Source of the DNA: a virus | DNA: 64,000 nucleotides | Direction: 5' to 3' (one strand) | IMG/VR virus record: IMGVR_UViG_3300037264_001719 | Span: 1-64,000 of that record | In this document: positions 1 through 6,769 of the stretch, one piece after another | How positions within the stretch are numbered: the first letter of the stretch is position 1 | Layout of the letters: each line of letters starts with the position of its first letter | Translations under genes and position numbers: made by a program | Notes under the pieces: generated by a model | What the model was told of the DNA's origin: nothing | Database searches by the model: none | What the model saw: the letters and a program-made list of their open reading frames with translations, nothing else

Positions 1-8
1 GGGCACCA
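1..8 (+). tRNA. 3' end of a tRNA cut by the window edge
   Basis: The window opens with GGGCACCA. This looks like the end of an acceptor stem followed by a discriminator A and an encoded CCA, as in the adjacent tRNAs. The rest of the gene lies outside the window, so its identity is unknown. Confidence 0.4.
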
Positions 9-17
9 GAAATATTC

Positions 18-91
18 GGGAGCGTAGTTCAACAGCAGAAGACCCGGTTCTTACCCGGGGGATGAGGGTGCAACTCCCTCCGCTCCCACCA
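18..91 (+). tRNA. tRNA-Lys(CTT)
   Basis: The cloverleaf has acceptor GGGAGCG/CGCTCCC, anticodon stem CCCGG/CCGGG with loop TTCTTAC (anticodon CTT, codon AAG), T stem GAGGG/CCCTC and an encoded CCA. The D-stem closing pair 10:25 is a G-G mismatch. The D loop AACAGCA puts A at position 18 (base 34). The T loop TGCAACT puts G at position 55 (base 70). Normal tRNAs have G18 and T55, so this is one of nine genes here with the swapped A18/G55 combination. Confidence 0.9.
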
Positions 92-99
92 AACTTCAT

Positions 100-183
100 C
101 GCCCCGTGGCGGAACAGCAGACGCGGCGGTTTCAAAAACCGTTGTCGAAAGACGTGGAGGTGCAACTCCTCTCGGGGCGACCA
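100..183 (+). tRNA. tRNA-Leu(CAA)
   Basis: This is a class II tRNA with a long variable arm. The acceptor is CGCCCCG/CGGGGCG, and anticodon stem GCGGT/ACCGT frames loop TTCAAAA (anticodon CAA, codon TTG). CCA is encoded. The D loop AACAGCA has A18 (base 116) and the T loop TGCAACT has G55 (base 162), the non-canonical elbow pair. The methyltransferase on the other strand ends two bases further on. Confidence 0.9.
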
Positions 184-184
184 A

Positions 185-838
185 TTATCCGAAGTCGAGC
201 CAGAACAGCCCGAGTCCGTTGAAGAACAAAGTGCTATTTACTTTTTCGGTGCGGATCGAATGGTCGCTGATGGCTCGTGGTTTCAATTCGTGGATTCCCG
301 CCAAGCCTCCAGTTCTTACGCACTCCCAATTCCAATCATCAATGACGATGATGACTTCCTTGGCGAAGAATCGCTTGAACTCGACCAGTCCTCGTTGGGT
401 GCTTTCGGTGCTATGAAACCCGTCGTAGAAGTAAACGCCGATGGGGAGGTCGAATGGCTTTTCACGCTGGGCGAGTTCAAAGCAGTCAGCATCATAGAGC
501 GTAAATTTTGGAAGCCTATTCTCGAAGCGGGCCACGTTTTCTTTGAATATCCTCCGGCAATCATCCCCGCTTGCCCCCGCTCCTCCGATGAATTTGTCGC
601 ACGCATAGGCTTTGACGCGGAGGTTGTCCAGAAGTGCTCCGATGAGCGTTGCCCCTTGGAAGATGCCCACCTCCAAATACGCCTCGTTGCTCGGGAGGTG
701 CGCGGCGAGAATACTCAGGAGGGTTTGCACTTTTCCCGTAGTTTGCCCAGTCACGCCCGGGGCGCGAACCCAAGGCCCCCGCGTGGCTATGGGGTCGGTG
801 TCTGCGGCGTGAATGGCTTCTGCGAGGATGTTCTTCAT
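185..838 (-). CDS. Class I SAM-dependent methyltransferase (Methyltransf_24/TylF-like)
   Basis: 217 aa when started at MKNILAEA. That ATG overlaps the stop of the radical SAM gene as ATGA, so the two are translationally coupled; an upstream in-frame ATG exists but would lie deep inside the neighbour. The glycine-rich SAM loop is EVGIFQGATL. The motifs YFYDGFHSTES and IVIDDWNWE match the family with an acidic DD-W signature. The protein is a clear paralogue of the methyltransferase at 61734-62417, sharing LPSNE.Y.EVG, GVYFYDG and DDWNW. The substrate is not readable from sequence. Relatives often O-methylate sugars or small molecules, which would suit the sugar genes here, and the radical SAM partner may supply or share the substrate. 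Confidence 0.8.
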   Translation of the reverse strand: MKNILAEAIHAADTDPIATRGPWVRAPGVTGQTTGKVQTLLSILAAHLPSNEAYLEVGIFQGATLIGALLDNLRVKAYACDKFIGGAGASGDDCRRIFKENVARFENRLPKFTLYDADCFELAQREKPFDLPIGVYFYDGFHSTESTQRGLVEFKRFFAKEVIIVIDDWNWECVRTGGLAGIHELKPRAISDHSIRTEKVNSTLFFNGLGLFWLDFG

Positions 839-1938
839 ATGTAGTTGATGTGCTTGGCGTCCGGGGAGATGGCGTAGTTGATGAAGCGGTTCTTGTTGTT
901 GAACATACAGCGGGCGCACGAGTGGGCGTCGAACTTCTTGAAGTCCTTCTCCTTTGCCTCACTCGGCCAGAAATCCTTGAATCGCTGCTTGGAGATGTCC
1001 CCGTATTCGCCTAGCGAGTTGTAGGCCGTGTTGCAACAGCGGTACACCTTGAGGTCGCCTCCGATGTACACGTTCAGGTGCATATAGGCACAGAACGAGT
1101 AGTCGGGGCGTTGCTGCTTGAGATCGTTGATCCGGTCGTCGAAGAGATTGAAGACCTTGAATTTGGGGCTGGCGAAGTCTGCGACGGCTTTCCGCGCCAT
1201 CGCCGTTGCCACCTCGAAGTGGGGCTTGTGGTACTCGAAGTCGTCCTGCGTGAAGGCGGCGCTGATTCGGAAGTTGTCGGCCCCGCTCGCCTTCGCCAGT
1301 TCCGCGCACTCGTAGATTTCGTTGTGGTTGTCCCGGGTGATGACAAAGCCCACTCCGAGGAGAGTCTTCTCGGATTTCGTTTCTGCGATCCTTCGGATGT
1401 TGTCCCACGTCCGCTGGAAGAAGCTGGCGGGGACCTTGCGGGTCCATGCGTAAGTGGTTTCCCTCCCGGCATCCACGCTCACGCGAATCCATGCGGCGCG
1501 GGACAGGGGCTTGAGCATCTTGTCGGGGACCAGCGTCCCGTTCGTTACGAGGGCGAGATCGAGATTCCGCTCAATGACGGCCTCGAATATTTCGGTCGCC
1601 TTCGGATGGACGGTCGGCTCCCCGCCCCCGGTGATCTGGATGGCGGGAATCCCCATCGTCACGAAGTCATCCAGAATCTCGATGCACTTCTCGTAGGGGA
1701 TCATCCGGTTGGGGTTGTTATTGACCGCTTCCGTGACTGGATCGACAGTTCCGAAGTGCTGATTCGAGGTGTACCCTTCGAGCCTGTAGGCACAGAAGTT
1801 GCAACTGTGATTGCAGAGATCGGAGATGATGAGTTGGACTTGAATCGGGATGGGCTGTTTTCCGGCCTTCATCTCGGCCAGCTTTTCGGGGTGGTGAACA
1901 ATCTTGAAAGGGCTGTAGGGGTCGGTATTCAAGTCCAT
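835..1938 (-). CDS. Radical SAM protein with SPASM-like C-terminus
   Basis: 367 aa. The radical SAM cluster motif CxxxCxxC is at C42, C46 and C49, and the SAM-binding GGGEP is at about 104-108. Later cysteines (C283, C301/C302 and the C341-C344 pair) resemble a SPASM or twitch auxiliary Fe-S site. Family members perform 5'-deoxyadenosyl radical chemistry on peptides, sugars or tRNA; nothing here fixes the substrate. It is the first gene of a two-gene minus-strand unit sitting between + strand tRNAs. It lacks a ribosome binding site: a TATAAT lies six bases upstream of the ATG, which suggests a leaderless start. Confidence 0.85.
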   Translation of the reverse strand: MDLNTDPYSPFKIVHHPEKLAEMKAGKQPIPIQVQLIISDLCNHSCNFCAYRLEGYTSNQHFGTVDPVTEAVNNNPNRMIPYEKCIEILDDFVTMGIPAIQITGGGEPTVHPKATEIFEAVIERNLDLALVTNGTLVPDKMLKPLSRAAWIRVSVDAGRETTYAWTRKVPASFFQRTWDNIRRIAETKSEKTLLGVGFVITRDNHNEIYECAELAKASGADNFRISAAFTQDDFEYHKPHFEVATAMARKAVADFASPKFKVFNLFDDRINDLKQQRPDYSFCAYMHLNVYIGGDLKVYRCCNTAYNSLGEYGDISKQRFKDFWPSEAKEKDFKKFDAHSCARCMFNNKNRFINYAISPDAKHINYI

Positions 1939-1944
1939 GTGGGA

Positions 1945-1950
1945 ATTATA
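1945..1950 (-). promoter_or_regulatory. -10 element for the radical SAM/methyltransferase unit
   Basis: Read on the minus strand, TATAAT is followed by TCCCAC and the ATG at 1938. Transcription should begin at or next to the ATG, which fits the absence of a ribosome binding site. The best -35 at 17-bp spacing is a weak TTTCGC inside the flanking tRNA-Leu gene. Confidence 0.5.
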
Positions 1951-1958
1951 GCTTTTAT

Positions 1959-2046
1959 GGGCGTGTGGCGAAACCAGCAGACGCGCTAGGCTCAGAACCT
2001 AGTGGGCTAAAAACCCGTAGAGGTGCAACTCCTCTCACGCCTACCA
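1959..2046 (+). tRNA. tRNA-Leu(CAG)
   Basis: This is a class II tRNA. Acceptor GGGCGTG/CACGCCT has a G1:T72 wobble. Anticodon stem CTAGG/CCTAG holds loop CTCAGAA (anticodon CAG, codon CTG). A long variable arm is present and CCA is encoded. D loop AACCAGCA gives A18 (base 1976) and T loop TGCAACT gives G55 (base 2025). Confidence 0.88.
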
Positions 2047-2055
2047 AAATTACAT

Positions 2056-2132
2056 AGCAGGGGAGTGGAACGGAATCCATGCTGGCCTCATAAGCCATGC
2101 GATAGCAGGTTCGACTCCTGTCCCTGCTTCCA
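2056..2132 (+). tRNA. tRNA with CAT anticodon (Met, or Ile if lysidine-modified)
   Basis: Acceptor AGCAGGG/CCCTGCT is followed by TCCA. The anticodon stem TGGC/GCCA holds loop CTCATAA. D loop ACGGAA keeps GG at 18-19 and T loop TTCGACT keeps T55, so the elbow is canonical, unlike most neighbours. Sequence alone does not separate elongator Met from Ile2 (lysidine at C34). It ends exactly one base before the next tRNA begins. Confidence 0.82.
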
Positions 2133-2206
2133 CCCCGGTTAGTTCAACAGCAGAACGCCTGTCCTACACACAGGAGGTAGGGGTGCAACTCCCTTACCGG
2201 GGACCA
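2133..2206 (+). tRNA. tRNA-Val(TAC), with C33
   Basis: Acceptor CCCCGGT/ACCGGGG, anticodon stem CCTGT/ACAGG and loop CCTACAC give anticodon TAC. The base before the anticodon is C rather than the near-invariant T33. Shifting the loop by one to restore T33 destroys the stem, so the reading stands but the isotype is less certain. D loop AACAGCA has A18 (base 2149) and T loop TGCAACT has G55 (base 2185). CCA is encoded. Confidence 0.72.
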
Positions 2207-2214
2207 AAATTCAT

Positions 2215-2302
2215 GCGGGCGTGGCGGAACTGGCAGACGCACGAGTTTGAGGGACTCGTGGGCTTTAAGCCCGTGCAGGTTCAATTCCTGTCGCCCGCAC
2301 CA
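2215..2302 (+). tRNA. tRNA-Leu(GAG)
   Basis: This is a class II tRNA. The acceptor is GCGGGCG/CGCCCGC; anticodon stem CGAGT/ACTCG has loop TTGAGGG (anticodon GAG, codons CTC/CTT). D loop AACTGGCA keeps G18G19 and T loop TTCAATT keeps T55, so the elbow is canonical. It reads CTC, the leucine codon that dominates the structural genes of this phage. Confidence 0.92.
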
Positions 2303-2310
2303 ATCTTTTC

Positions 2311-2386
2311 CGGGCTGTAGGGTAGGAGTCAACCCGCCTCATTCGGGGTGAGGAGATCGTGGGTGCGAATCCCACCAGCCCGACCA
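2311..2386 (+). tRNA. tRNA-Pro(CGG)
   Basis: Acceptor CGGGCTG/CAGCCCG, D stem GGGT/ACCC and anticodon stem CCTCA/TGAGG with loop TTCGGGG give anticodon CGG. T stem GTGGG/CCCAC has loop TGCGAAT. D loop AGGAGTCA aligns with A18 at base 2327, and G55 is base 2365. CCA is encoded. Confidence 0.9.
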
Positions 2387-2395
2387 ATCTTTCAG

Positions 2396-2469
2396 GGGCC
2401 GTTAGCTCAACGGTAGAGCGACCGCCTCATAAGCGGGCGACGAGAGATCGACACTCTCACGGCCCACCA
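2396..2469 (+). tRNA. Second tRNA with CAT anticodon (Met or Ile2)
   Basis: Acceptor GGGCCGT/ACGGCCC, D stem GCTC/GAGC and anticodon loop CTCATAA give CAT. D loop AACGGTA keeps G18G19. The T loop ATCGACA keeps T55, though T54 is replaced by A. The elbow is therefore canonical at 18:55. One of the two CAT tRNAs is probably Met and the other may be Ile2. Confidence 0.85.
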
Positions 2470-2476
2470 AATTTCG

Positions 2477-2566
2477 AGGGATGCCGCCGGATATATAGAA
2501 GAAGGCGGTGTGCCGAATCGGGATAGCGTCCTTCGGGGCGACGATTTGGATTTCTGGAACGTCCCT
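2477..2566 (+). ncRNA. Structured RNA candidate inside the tRNA cluster (not a tRNA)
   Basis: A 7-bp closing helix pairs AGGGATG (2477-2483) with CGTCCCT (2560-2566). Inside are hairpin CCGCC (2484-2488)/GGCGG (2504-2508) and helix CCGAATC (2513-2519)/GATTTGG (2543-2549). The second helix encloses CGTCC (2527-2531)/GGGCG (2536-2540), capped by a TTCG tetraloop. There is no T arm, no recognisable anticodon arm and no CCA. It occupies a tRNA-sized slot and may be processed like its neighbours. The pairing comes from reading the sequence; function is unknown. Confidence 0.5.
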
Positions 2567-2571
2567 CCCTA

Positions 2572-2647
2572 CAGGCTCAAGGGTAGATAGCGACCCGCCT
2601 GCCTTGGAAGCAGGAGCAGGAACGTGCAAGTCGTTCGAGCCTGACCA
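2572..2647 (+). tRNA. tRNA-Pro(TGG)
   Basis: Acceptor CAGGCTC/GAGCCTG, D stem GGGT/ACCC and anticodon stem CCTGC/GCAGG with loop CTTGGAA give TGG. T stem GAACG/CGTTC has loop TGCAAGT. D loop AGATAGCG aligns A18 to base 2589 and ends in G rather than A21. G55 is base 2626. CCA is encoded. Confidence 0.88.
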
Positions 2648-2661
2648 AATTTGAACGACTC

Positions 2662-2690
2662 TGGACGGAGGGCTTTCACCGTGGTACTCT
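2662..2690 (+). promoter_or_regulatory. Sigma70-like promoter before the DUF2589 cluster
   Basis: TGGACG (2662-2667), a 17-bp spacer and TACTCT (2685-2690) lie between the last tRNA of the cluster and the ATG at 2718, which has its own GGAGAG ribosome site. Confidence 0.5.
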
Positions 2691-2717
2691 CTGTAGGTCC
2701 CCTTATAGGAGAGTGCC

Positions 2718-3365
2718 ATGCCCGATCTCGCCAACCCAATCGGCGGAATTCTGAACAGCCTCCCGATGGAGGTGATGATCTCGAAGCCGCTGATGGGAGC
2801 GGTGGACGCGCACAAGGCGATGTGCCTCCAGTTGGCGGACTTCATCGACAAGATCGGGTTCATCGAGGTCGGCGGGACGCCCGCGCAGGGCGCGACCCCT
2901 GCGGTTCTGGGCGTCAAGTCCGTCCGCATGGTGGACTGGAAGTGGAAGGCTCCCGCGTGGAACCAACTCGGGACCACCGAAGAACTCGACAAGGACGGAA
3001 AGCCCACGGGCAAGACACTCGCGCCCGTGCAGTACGAGGCGCAAGTCCCCTTCATCTCGATGGTCCCCCTGCCTGCGCTCGGCGTGGACAAGGTGACGGT
3101 GGACTTCGAGCTTGAGGTCAGCACCTCCGAGTCCTCCTCTTCCTCCACGGCGGCAGAGGGGTCGATGGCCGGGTCGGTCGGCTTCGGGTGGTTCTCGGCC
3201 AGTTTCTCGGCCAAGGTCTCCCACAAGAGCGAGCAAACCCGGAAGACGGACACGCGGGCCAAGTATAGTTTCCACGTCGAAGCGTCCCAGCACGAGCCGC
3301 CCGAGGCGCTCATGCGGATGATCGACATGGTTGTGGACACGGTGACGAAGCCCAAAGCCGCGTAA
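2718..3365 (+). CDS. DUF2589-type protein
   Basis: 215 aa. The N-terminal segment (ISKPLMGAVDAHKAMCLQLADF) followed by a beta-rich half matches the DUF2589 family by eye. A serine run near residue 135 precedes an alternating beta region ending in a short helix. No signal peptide or membrane segment is visible. It is the first of three adjacent genes (2718-4210) behind a promoter; the third gene shares its N-terminal plan. The family has no established biochemical role, so no function is assigned. Confidence 0.65.
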   Translation: MPDLANPIGGILNSLPMEVMISKPLMGAVDAHKAMCLQLADFIDKIGFIEVGGTPAQGATPAVLGVKSVRMVDWKWKAPAWNQLGTTEELDKDGKPTGKTLAPVQYEAQVPFISMVPLPALGVDKVTVDFELEVSTSESSSSSTAAEGSMAGSVGFGWFSASFSAKVSHKSEQTRKTDTRAKYSFHVEASQHEPPEALMRMIDMVVDTVTKPKAA

Positions 3366-3371
3366 TCTCGT

Positions 3372-3632
3372 GTGCCTGAACTAACAACGGTTGACGGCGC
3401 GAAGGTCGCAGTCTACGTTCGGACGCGATTCCGGTTGGGCGATGGCATCTTCTCCGTCAAACGGGTCAAACTGGAGACCGTCGCGGCACGGGCGGGCGGC
3501 ACAACGCCCGTCGTAATGTGCGTGTTTGAGGGCGGCATCCCCCCGGAGTTCCTCAAGGTCGCGGTGGGCACGGAGGTTCCGTTTCCCGGTGATGTAGTGG
3601 CGACGATGATTGCGAAGGGTCAGAGAAAGTGA
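3372..3632 (+). CDS. Small protein of the DUF2589 cluster
   Basis: 86 aa from a GTG start six bases after the preceding stop. The protein is mostly beta-strand-like (VAVYVRTRFRLGDG, VVMCVFEGGIPPEF). I do not recognise a family. Its stop overlaps the GTG of the next gene (GTGA), so the three genes are read as a unit and the products may form one assembly. Confidence 0.65.
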   Translation: MPELTTVDGAKVAVYVRTRFRLGDGIFSVKRVKLETVAARAGGTTPVVMCVFEGGIPPEFLKVAVGTEVPFPGDVVATMIAKGQRK

Positions 3633-4210
3633 AATTCTGGACTTTTCGGAAGAAGAAAGAATCCGCCCCACCTGTTGACGGGCAGACGCTCCCCGACATC
3701 GTTCGCGGGATGCAACACGCGGTCAACACGGCCCAGCAGATTCTCCAACAGCATTGGCGCGACACGCTCGACCCGTACTTTGATGATGCGACCGGAGAGC
3801 CTGTCACGCAAAAGTACAAGCTCCCCTCCGGCCACGTCATCGAGATGCCGCTCATCGCCCTCGTCCAACCACAGGGTCTCGCGCTCGATCACATGGAGAT
3901 CGAGATGTCGGTGCGGATCGACCAGACGGAGGTGAAGCCCCATCGGTCTGCCTCACAGGAAGAGACCCATCAGCATCGGACGAGCTTCAAGTGCTCTTTC
4001 GCTCCGGTCAAGAACAAGGAAGACCGAGCCCTGAACTCGGTGATGGTCAAGATGATCTTCAAGGCGGGCGATCCCCCCGAGGCCGTTGCCCGGCTTATCG
4101 AGGAGTTCACCAATACGACCATGCCCCGGGCGGATAGTGGGCCGAAGACCGCAGGCGGGGAGCCTCCCGTGACACCCCCAACGCCCCCGGATAAGGGGCC
4201 GATGGTATAG
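3629..4210 (+). CDS. DUF2589-like protein
   Basis: 193 aa from a GTG start overlapping the upstream stop. After a basic N-terminus, a helical segment (LPDIVRGMQHAVNTAQQIL) and a proline-containing stretch (MPLIALVQPQGLALDHMEIE) precede beta strands; the order resembles the gene at 2718. The last 35 residues are proline-rich and probably disordered. It closes the three-gene cluster. Function is unknown. Confidence 0.6.
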   Translation: MKFWTFRKKKESAPPVDGQTLPDIVRGMQHAVNTAQQILQQHWRDTLDPYFDDATGEPVTQKYKLPSGHVIEMPLIALVQPQGLALDHMEIEMSVRIDQTEVKPHRSASQEETHQHRTSFKCSFAPVKNKEDRALNSVMVKMIFKAGDPPEAVARLIEEFTNTTMPRADSGPKTAGGEPPVTPPTPPDKGPMV

Positions 4211-4216
4211 TGGGCC

Positions 4217-5038
4217 ATGCCCGACAAGATTCTTGTATTCGGAAATGGCTGGATCGGAAGGCGGATCGCGGAGGAGTTCCGAGCCCAAACCGTTCGATCT
4301 GACATCACCGACCGGAGTGCGATCAGGACTGTGCTGGACGCACTATCGCCAACGGTCGTTGTCAATGCGGCGGGGAAGACCGGAAGGCCCAACATCGACG
4401 GATGTGAGGACGAGCCCGCGCAAACGCTCTCGGTGAACACCGCCGGGCCGATTCTTCTGGCCGAAGAGTGTCTCGCCCGGGACATCTTCATGGTCCATCT
4501 CGGGAGCGGATGCGTGTACGACGCATCTCGCTCCGGGTACACCGAGGAGGACTCTCCGAACTTCTCGGGGAGCATCTACAGCAGGTCTAAGGCACTCTCC
4601 GAGGCTGCGCTCAAGAATCTTCCGGTCCTCCAGTTGAGGATTCGGATGCCCTTCGATGGGATGCCCCATCCAAGGAATTTCATAACCAAGCTCGTCGGAT
4701 ACCCGAGGGTCATCGACGTTCCCAACTCGCTGACCTACATTGACGACTTCATCGTGGCGACGGAGTGCCTCATCGCGGACAGGAAGACCGGGGTGTGGAA
4801 CATCGTCAACCCCGGAGCGGTGTCCCATTCGGAAGTGCTCGGCCTCTACCAGAAGATAGTAGACCCGAATCACACGTTCGAGGTCATGCCCGTTGAGGAG
4901 TTGTCCAAGATCACCAGAGCGGGCAGGTCGAACTGTCTGCTGGACACGGGAAAGTTGGAGCGCGAGGGGATCAAGATGCGGCCTGTCACGGTCGCGTTGA
5001 TCGAAGCTCTCAAGAAATACAAAGAGAGGATCGCGTGA
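4217..5038 (+). CDS. RmlD-like NAD(P)-dependent sugar-nucleotide reductase/epimerase
   Basis: 273 aa, an extended short-chain dehydrogenase fold. The cofactor loop is VFGNGWIGRRI at residues 7-17; VVVNAAG follows, then the active-site pair YSRSK. The size and the abbreviated N-terminal motif fit RmlD-type (dTDP-4-dehydrorhamnose reductase-like) proteins better than full epimerases. It starts a run of sugar genes (to 6769). A TATAGT five bases before the ATG could give a leaderless transcript. The exact sugar is unknown. Confidence 0.8.
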   Translation: MPDKILVFGNGWIGRRIAEEFRAQTVRSDITDRSAIRTVLDALSPTVVVNAAGKTGRPNIDGCEDEPAQTLSVNTAGPILLAEECLARDIFMVHLGSGCVYDASRSGYTEEDSPNFSGSIYSRSKALSEAALKNLPVLQLRIRMPFDGMPHPRNFITKLVGYPRVIDVPNSLTYIDDFIVATECLIADRKTGVWNIVNPGAVSHSEVLGLYQKIVDPNHTFEVMPVEELSKITRAGRSNCLLDTGKLEREGIKMRPVTVALIEALKKYKERIA

Positions 5039-5121
5039 CTAAGATCAACGGCTGGTGGACGGACGCGGGCACGTTCGACTCCCCCCTCCACGACAACAAG
5101 GTCATCGCCGGATCGGAGTAG
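5035..5121 (+). pseudogene. 28-codon frame resembling the C-terminal end of a sugar nucleotidyltransferase
   Basis: A GTG overlapping the RmlD-like stop opens a 28-residue frame containing GWWTDAGTFDS and ending in TAG. The WTDAGTF.S element resembles the end of glucose-1-phosphate thymidylyltransferase-type enzymes (WLDTGT or W.DAGT near the C-terminus). The rest of such an enzyme is absent nearby, so this looks like a remnant left by deletion, or a chance short frame. Confidence 0.35.
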
Positions 5122-5123
5122 TC

Positions 5124-5333
5124 GTGCATCAAGATCGGTTCGCGCTCTGGCTCGTCGGGATGTGCGTGGCGACTCTCTGCTTCGGAGAGGTGTACGCGAC
5201 GGTCTTGGGGAAGCCTCACTCGGAAATTTTCGACGCCACGCTCGGGAGCCTCCTCGGGTACTTCATCGGAAGATCAGTCCGGCCAAACAAGCCGGAAGAC
5301 CCGAAGCTCGAAGGCCCGAAGCCCCCGGAGTAA
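5124..5333 (+). CDS. Small membrane protein
   Basis: 69 aa from a GTG two bases after the preceding stop. Residues about 6-24 (ALWLVGMCVATLCFGEVYA) and a second region around LGSLLGYFIG look membrane-embedded. The tail is charged and proline-rich (RPNKPEDPKLEGPKPPE). It could be an inner-membrane accessory of the sugar cluster or a small holin-like protein. No family is recognised. Confidence 0.55.
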   Translation: MHQDRFALWLVGMCVATLCFGEVYATVLGKPHSEIFDATLGSLLGYFIGRSVRPNKPEDPKLEGPKPPE

Positions 5334-5339
5334 GCTACA

Positions 5340-6104
5340 ATGAGTTCGATGAATTTCTCCAAGGACGTTCGGACGCTTTCGGTGTTTAGCCATCCGAACC
5401 ATGAACTCGCAATCTTCGGGATCATCCAGAGAGTCCGCCCCCATCTCCTCTACCTCACGGACGGAGGGGGCGAGGAGCGCGTGAAGGAGACCCGGAACGG
5501 GCTGGCCCGTCTTGGGCTTCTCGATCAGGCGACCTTCCTCCCCTATTCCGAGCAGTCGTTCTACGATGCGCTCCTCAGTCGGGACGTTCTCTTCTTCTCG
5601 GAAGTTCGGGATGCCATCCGATCCCGGTACAGGGCGGTCCTTCCCGAGCAGATCACCTGCGACGCGGTGGAGTTCTACAATCCGGTCCACGACATCGCGC
5701 TCCCCCTCGTCATCTCGGCGGTTGGGGGCCAGAGGAATGTCTTTGAGGCTCCGCTCATCTATCAGCGGGAGGACGGGAACTTCGGAGTCCAGATCGCCCC
5801 GCCGGAACTTAGGGATGGGCAGTCTGAGATGAAGCTCACCGACGAGGAGGCACTCCAGAAAAGAAAGGCGCTCGAAGAGGACTATCATATCCTGCGGTAC
5901 ACCCTCGGGCACGTTCTTCTCCGAGCATCCCACGCCTTCATTCAGGAAGTTGTGCTTCCGGCAAGCTCCCCGCTTGCGTCTCCGGCGGGTCGAGTTGTGC
6001 GGTACGATCTCCGGGCCAAGAAGCTCAAGAGCGAAGGGAAGGTTGCCCGGGAGATCACGCGGGAGGGGCATTACCTTCCGCTCGCCCGGCAGTTCCTCGG
6101 ATGA
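5340..6104 (+). CDS. PIG-L/LmbE-like protein (putative deacetylase)
   Basis: 254 aa. The start resembles the LmbE zinc motif: LSVFSHPNHE in place of the usual HPDDE, so the first metal ligand pair is altered to H..HE. A later FYNPVHD could supply another ligand. Family members remove N-acetyl groups from sugars such as GlcNAc derivatives. Its place between the RmlD-like gene and a glycosyltransferase agrees with sugar processing. The altered motif leaves activity uncertain. Confidence 0.5.
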   Translation: MSSMNFSKDVRTLSVFSHPNHELAIFGIIQRVRPHLLYLTDGGGEERVKETRNGLARLGLLDQATFLPYSEQSFYDALLSRDVLFFSEVRDAIRSRYRAVLPEQITCDAVEFYNPVHDIALPLVISAVGGQRNVFEAPLIYQREDGNFGVQIAPPELRDGQSEMKLTDEEALQKRKALEEDYHILRYTLGHVLLRASHAFIQEVVLPASSPLASPAGRVVRYDLRAKKLKSEGKVAREITREGHYLPLARQFLG

Positions 6105-6769
6105 CCCTCTTTATACCGAGGGTCTTTCATCGGGTGTGGCTTGGCGGGCCGATGCCACGGGAAATGATTGCGTGGGGCGAAAGCTGGCTCAAGCATCACC
6201 CCGGTTGGACTCTCAAGACGTGGGGGGAGAAGAATCTCCCGAAGCTCGTCAATCTCAACCTGTTTTCTAAGTGCTCTTGCCTTGGGCAGCAGGCCGATCT
6301 TGTCCGATACGAAGTCCTGCTTCAAGAGGGCGGGGTTTACGTCGATGCCGACGTGGAGTGCGTTCGGAACATCGAGCCACTCATCGAGGGCTGTCTGTTC
6401 TTCGCTCTCCGGCGAGACCCGAGAGTGATGGACCTTCGGGTCGAGAGCCACTCGAATGCCTTCTTCGGTTCGATCTTCGGGCATCCCATCATGCGGGACC
6501 TCGTGCAGAATTTGAGGCGGGCGTTCCGTCCTCAGCCGTGGACAGCCATTGGCCCGCCCTACTTTTCCTCCATCCTTGGGGGGCATCCCGGGAAGTTTCT
6601 TGATCTTCCGAGCCGGATCGTCCTCGACCTCAACAAGGGCGAGAGGCCCAAGCCCGGACGCCGTGCGGTCCCCGGAAACGTCTATGCCGTGAACTATCAC
6701 TCCTCGAAGTGGATTCCCTCTTCGATGGAGTCTCTCCGAAAGAATTTCTCTTCGTTTCCTAGACGATAA
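6101..6769 (+). CDS. GT32-type glycosyltransferase
   Basis: 222 aa, overlapping the upstream stop by ATGA. The N-terminal IPRVFHRVWLGGPMP and the segment QADLVRYEVLLQEGGVYVDADVE carry the DxD nucleotide-sugar/metal site of the Gly_transf_sug (GT32/OCH1) family. A soluble cytoplasmic enzyme is expected, with no membrane segment. It is the last gene before the tRNA-Arg trio, which starts on the next base. The acceptor could be virion protein, host surface or phage DNA; sequence does not say. Confidence 0.8.
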   Translation: MTLFIPRVFHRVWLGGPMPREMIAWGESWLKHHPGWTLKTWGEKNLPKLVNLNLFSKCSCLGQQADLVRYEVLLQEGGVYVDADVECVRNIEPLIEGCLFFALRRDPRVMDLRVESHSNAFFGSIFGHPIMRDLVQNLRRAFRPQPWTAIGPPYFSSILGGHPGKFLDLPSRIVLDLNKGERPKPGRRAVPGNVYAVNYHSSKWIPSSMESLRKNFSSFPRR

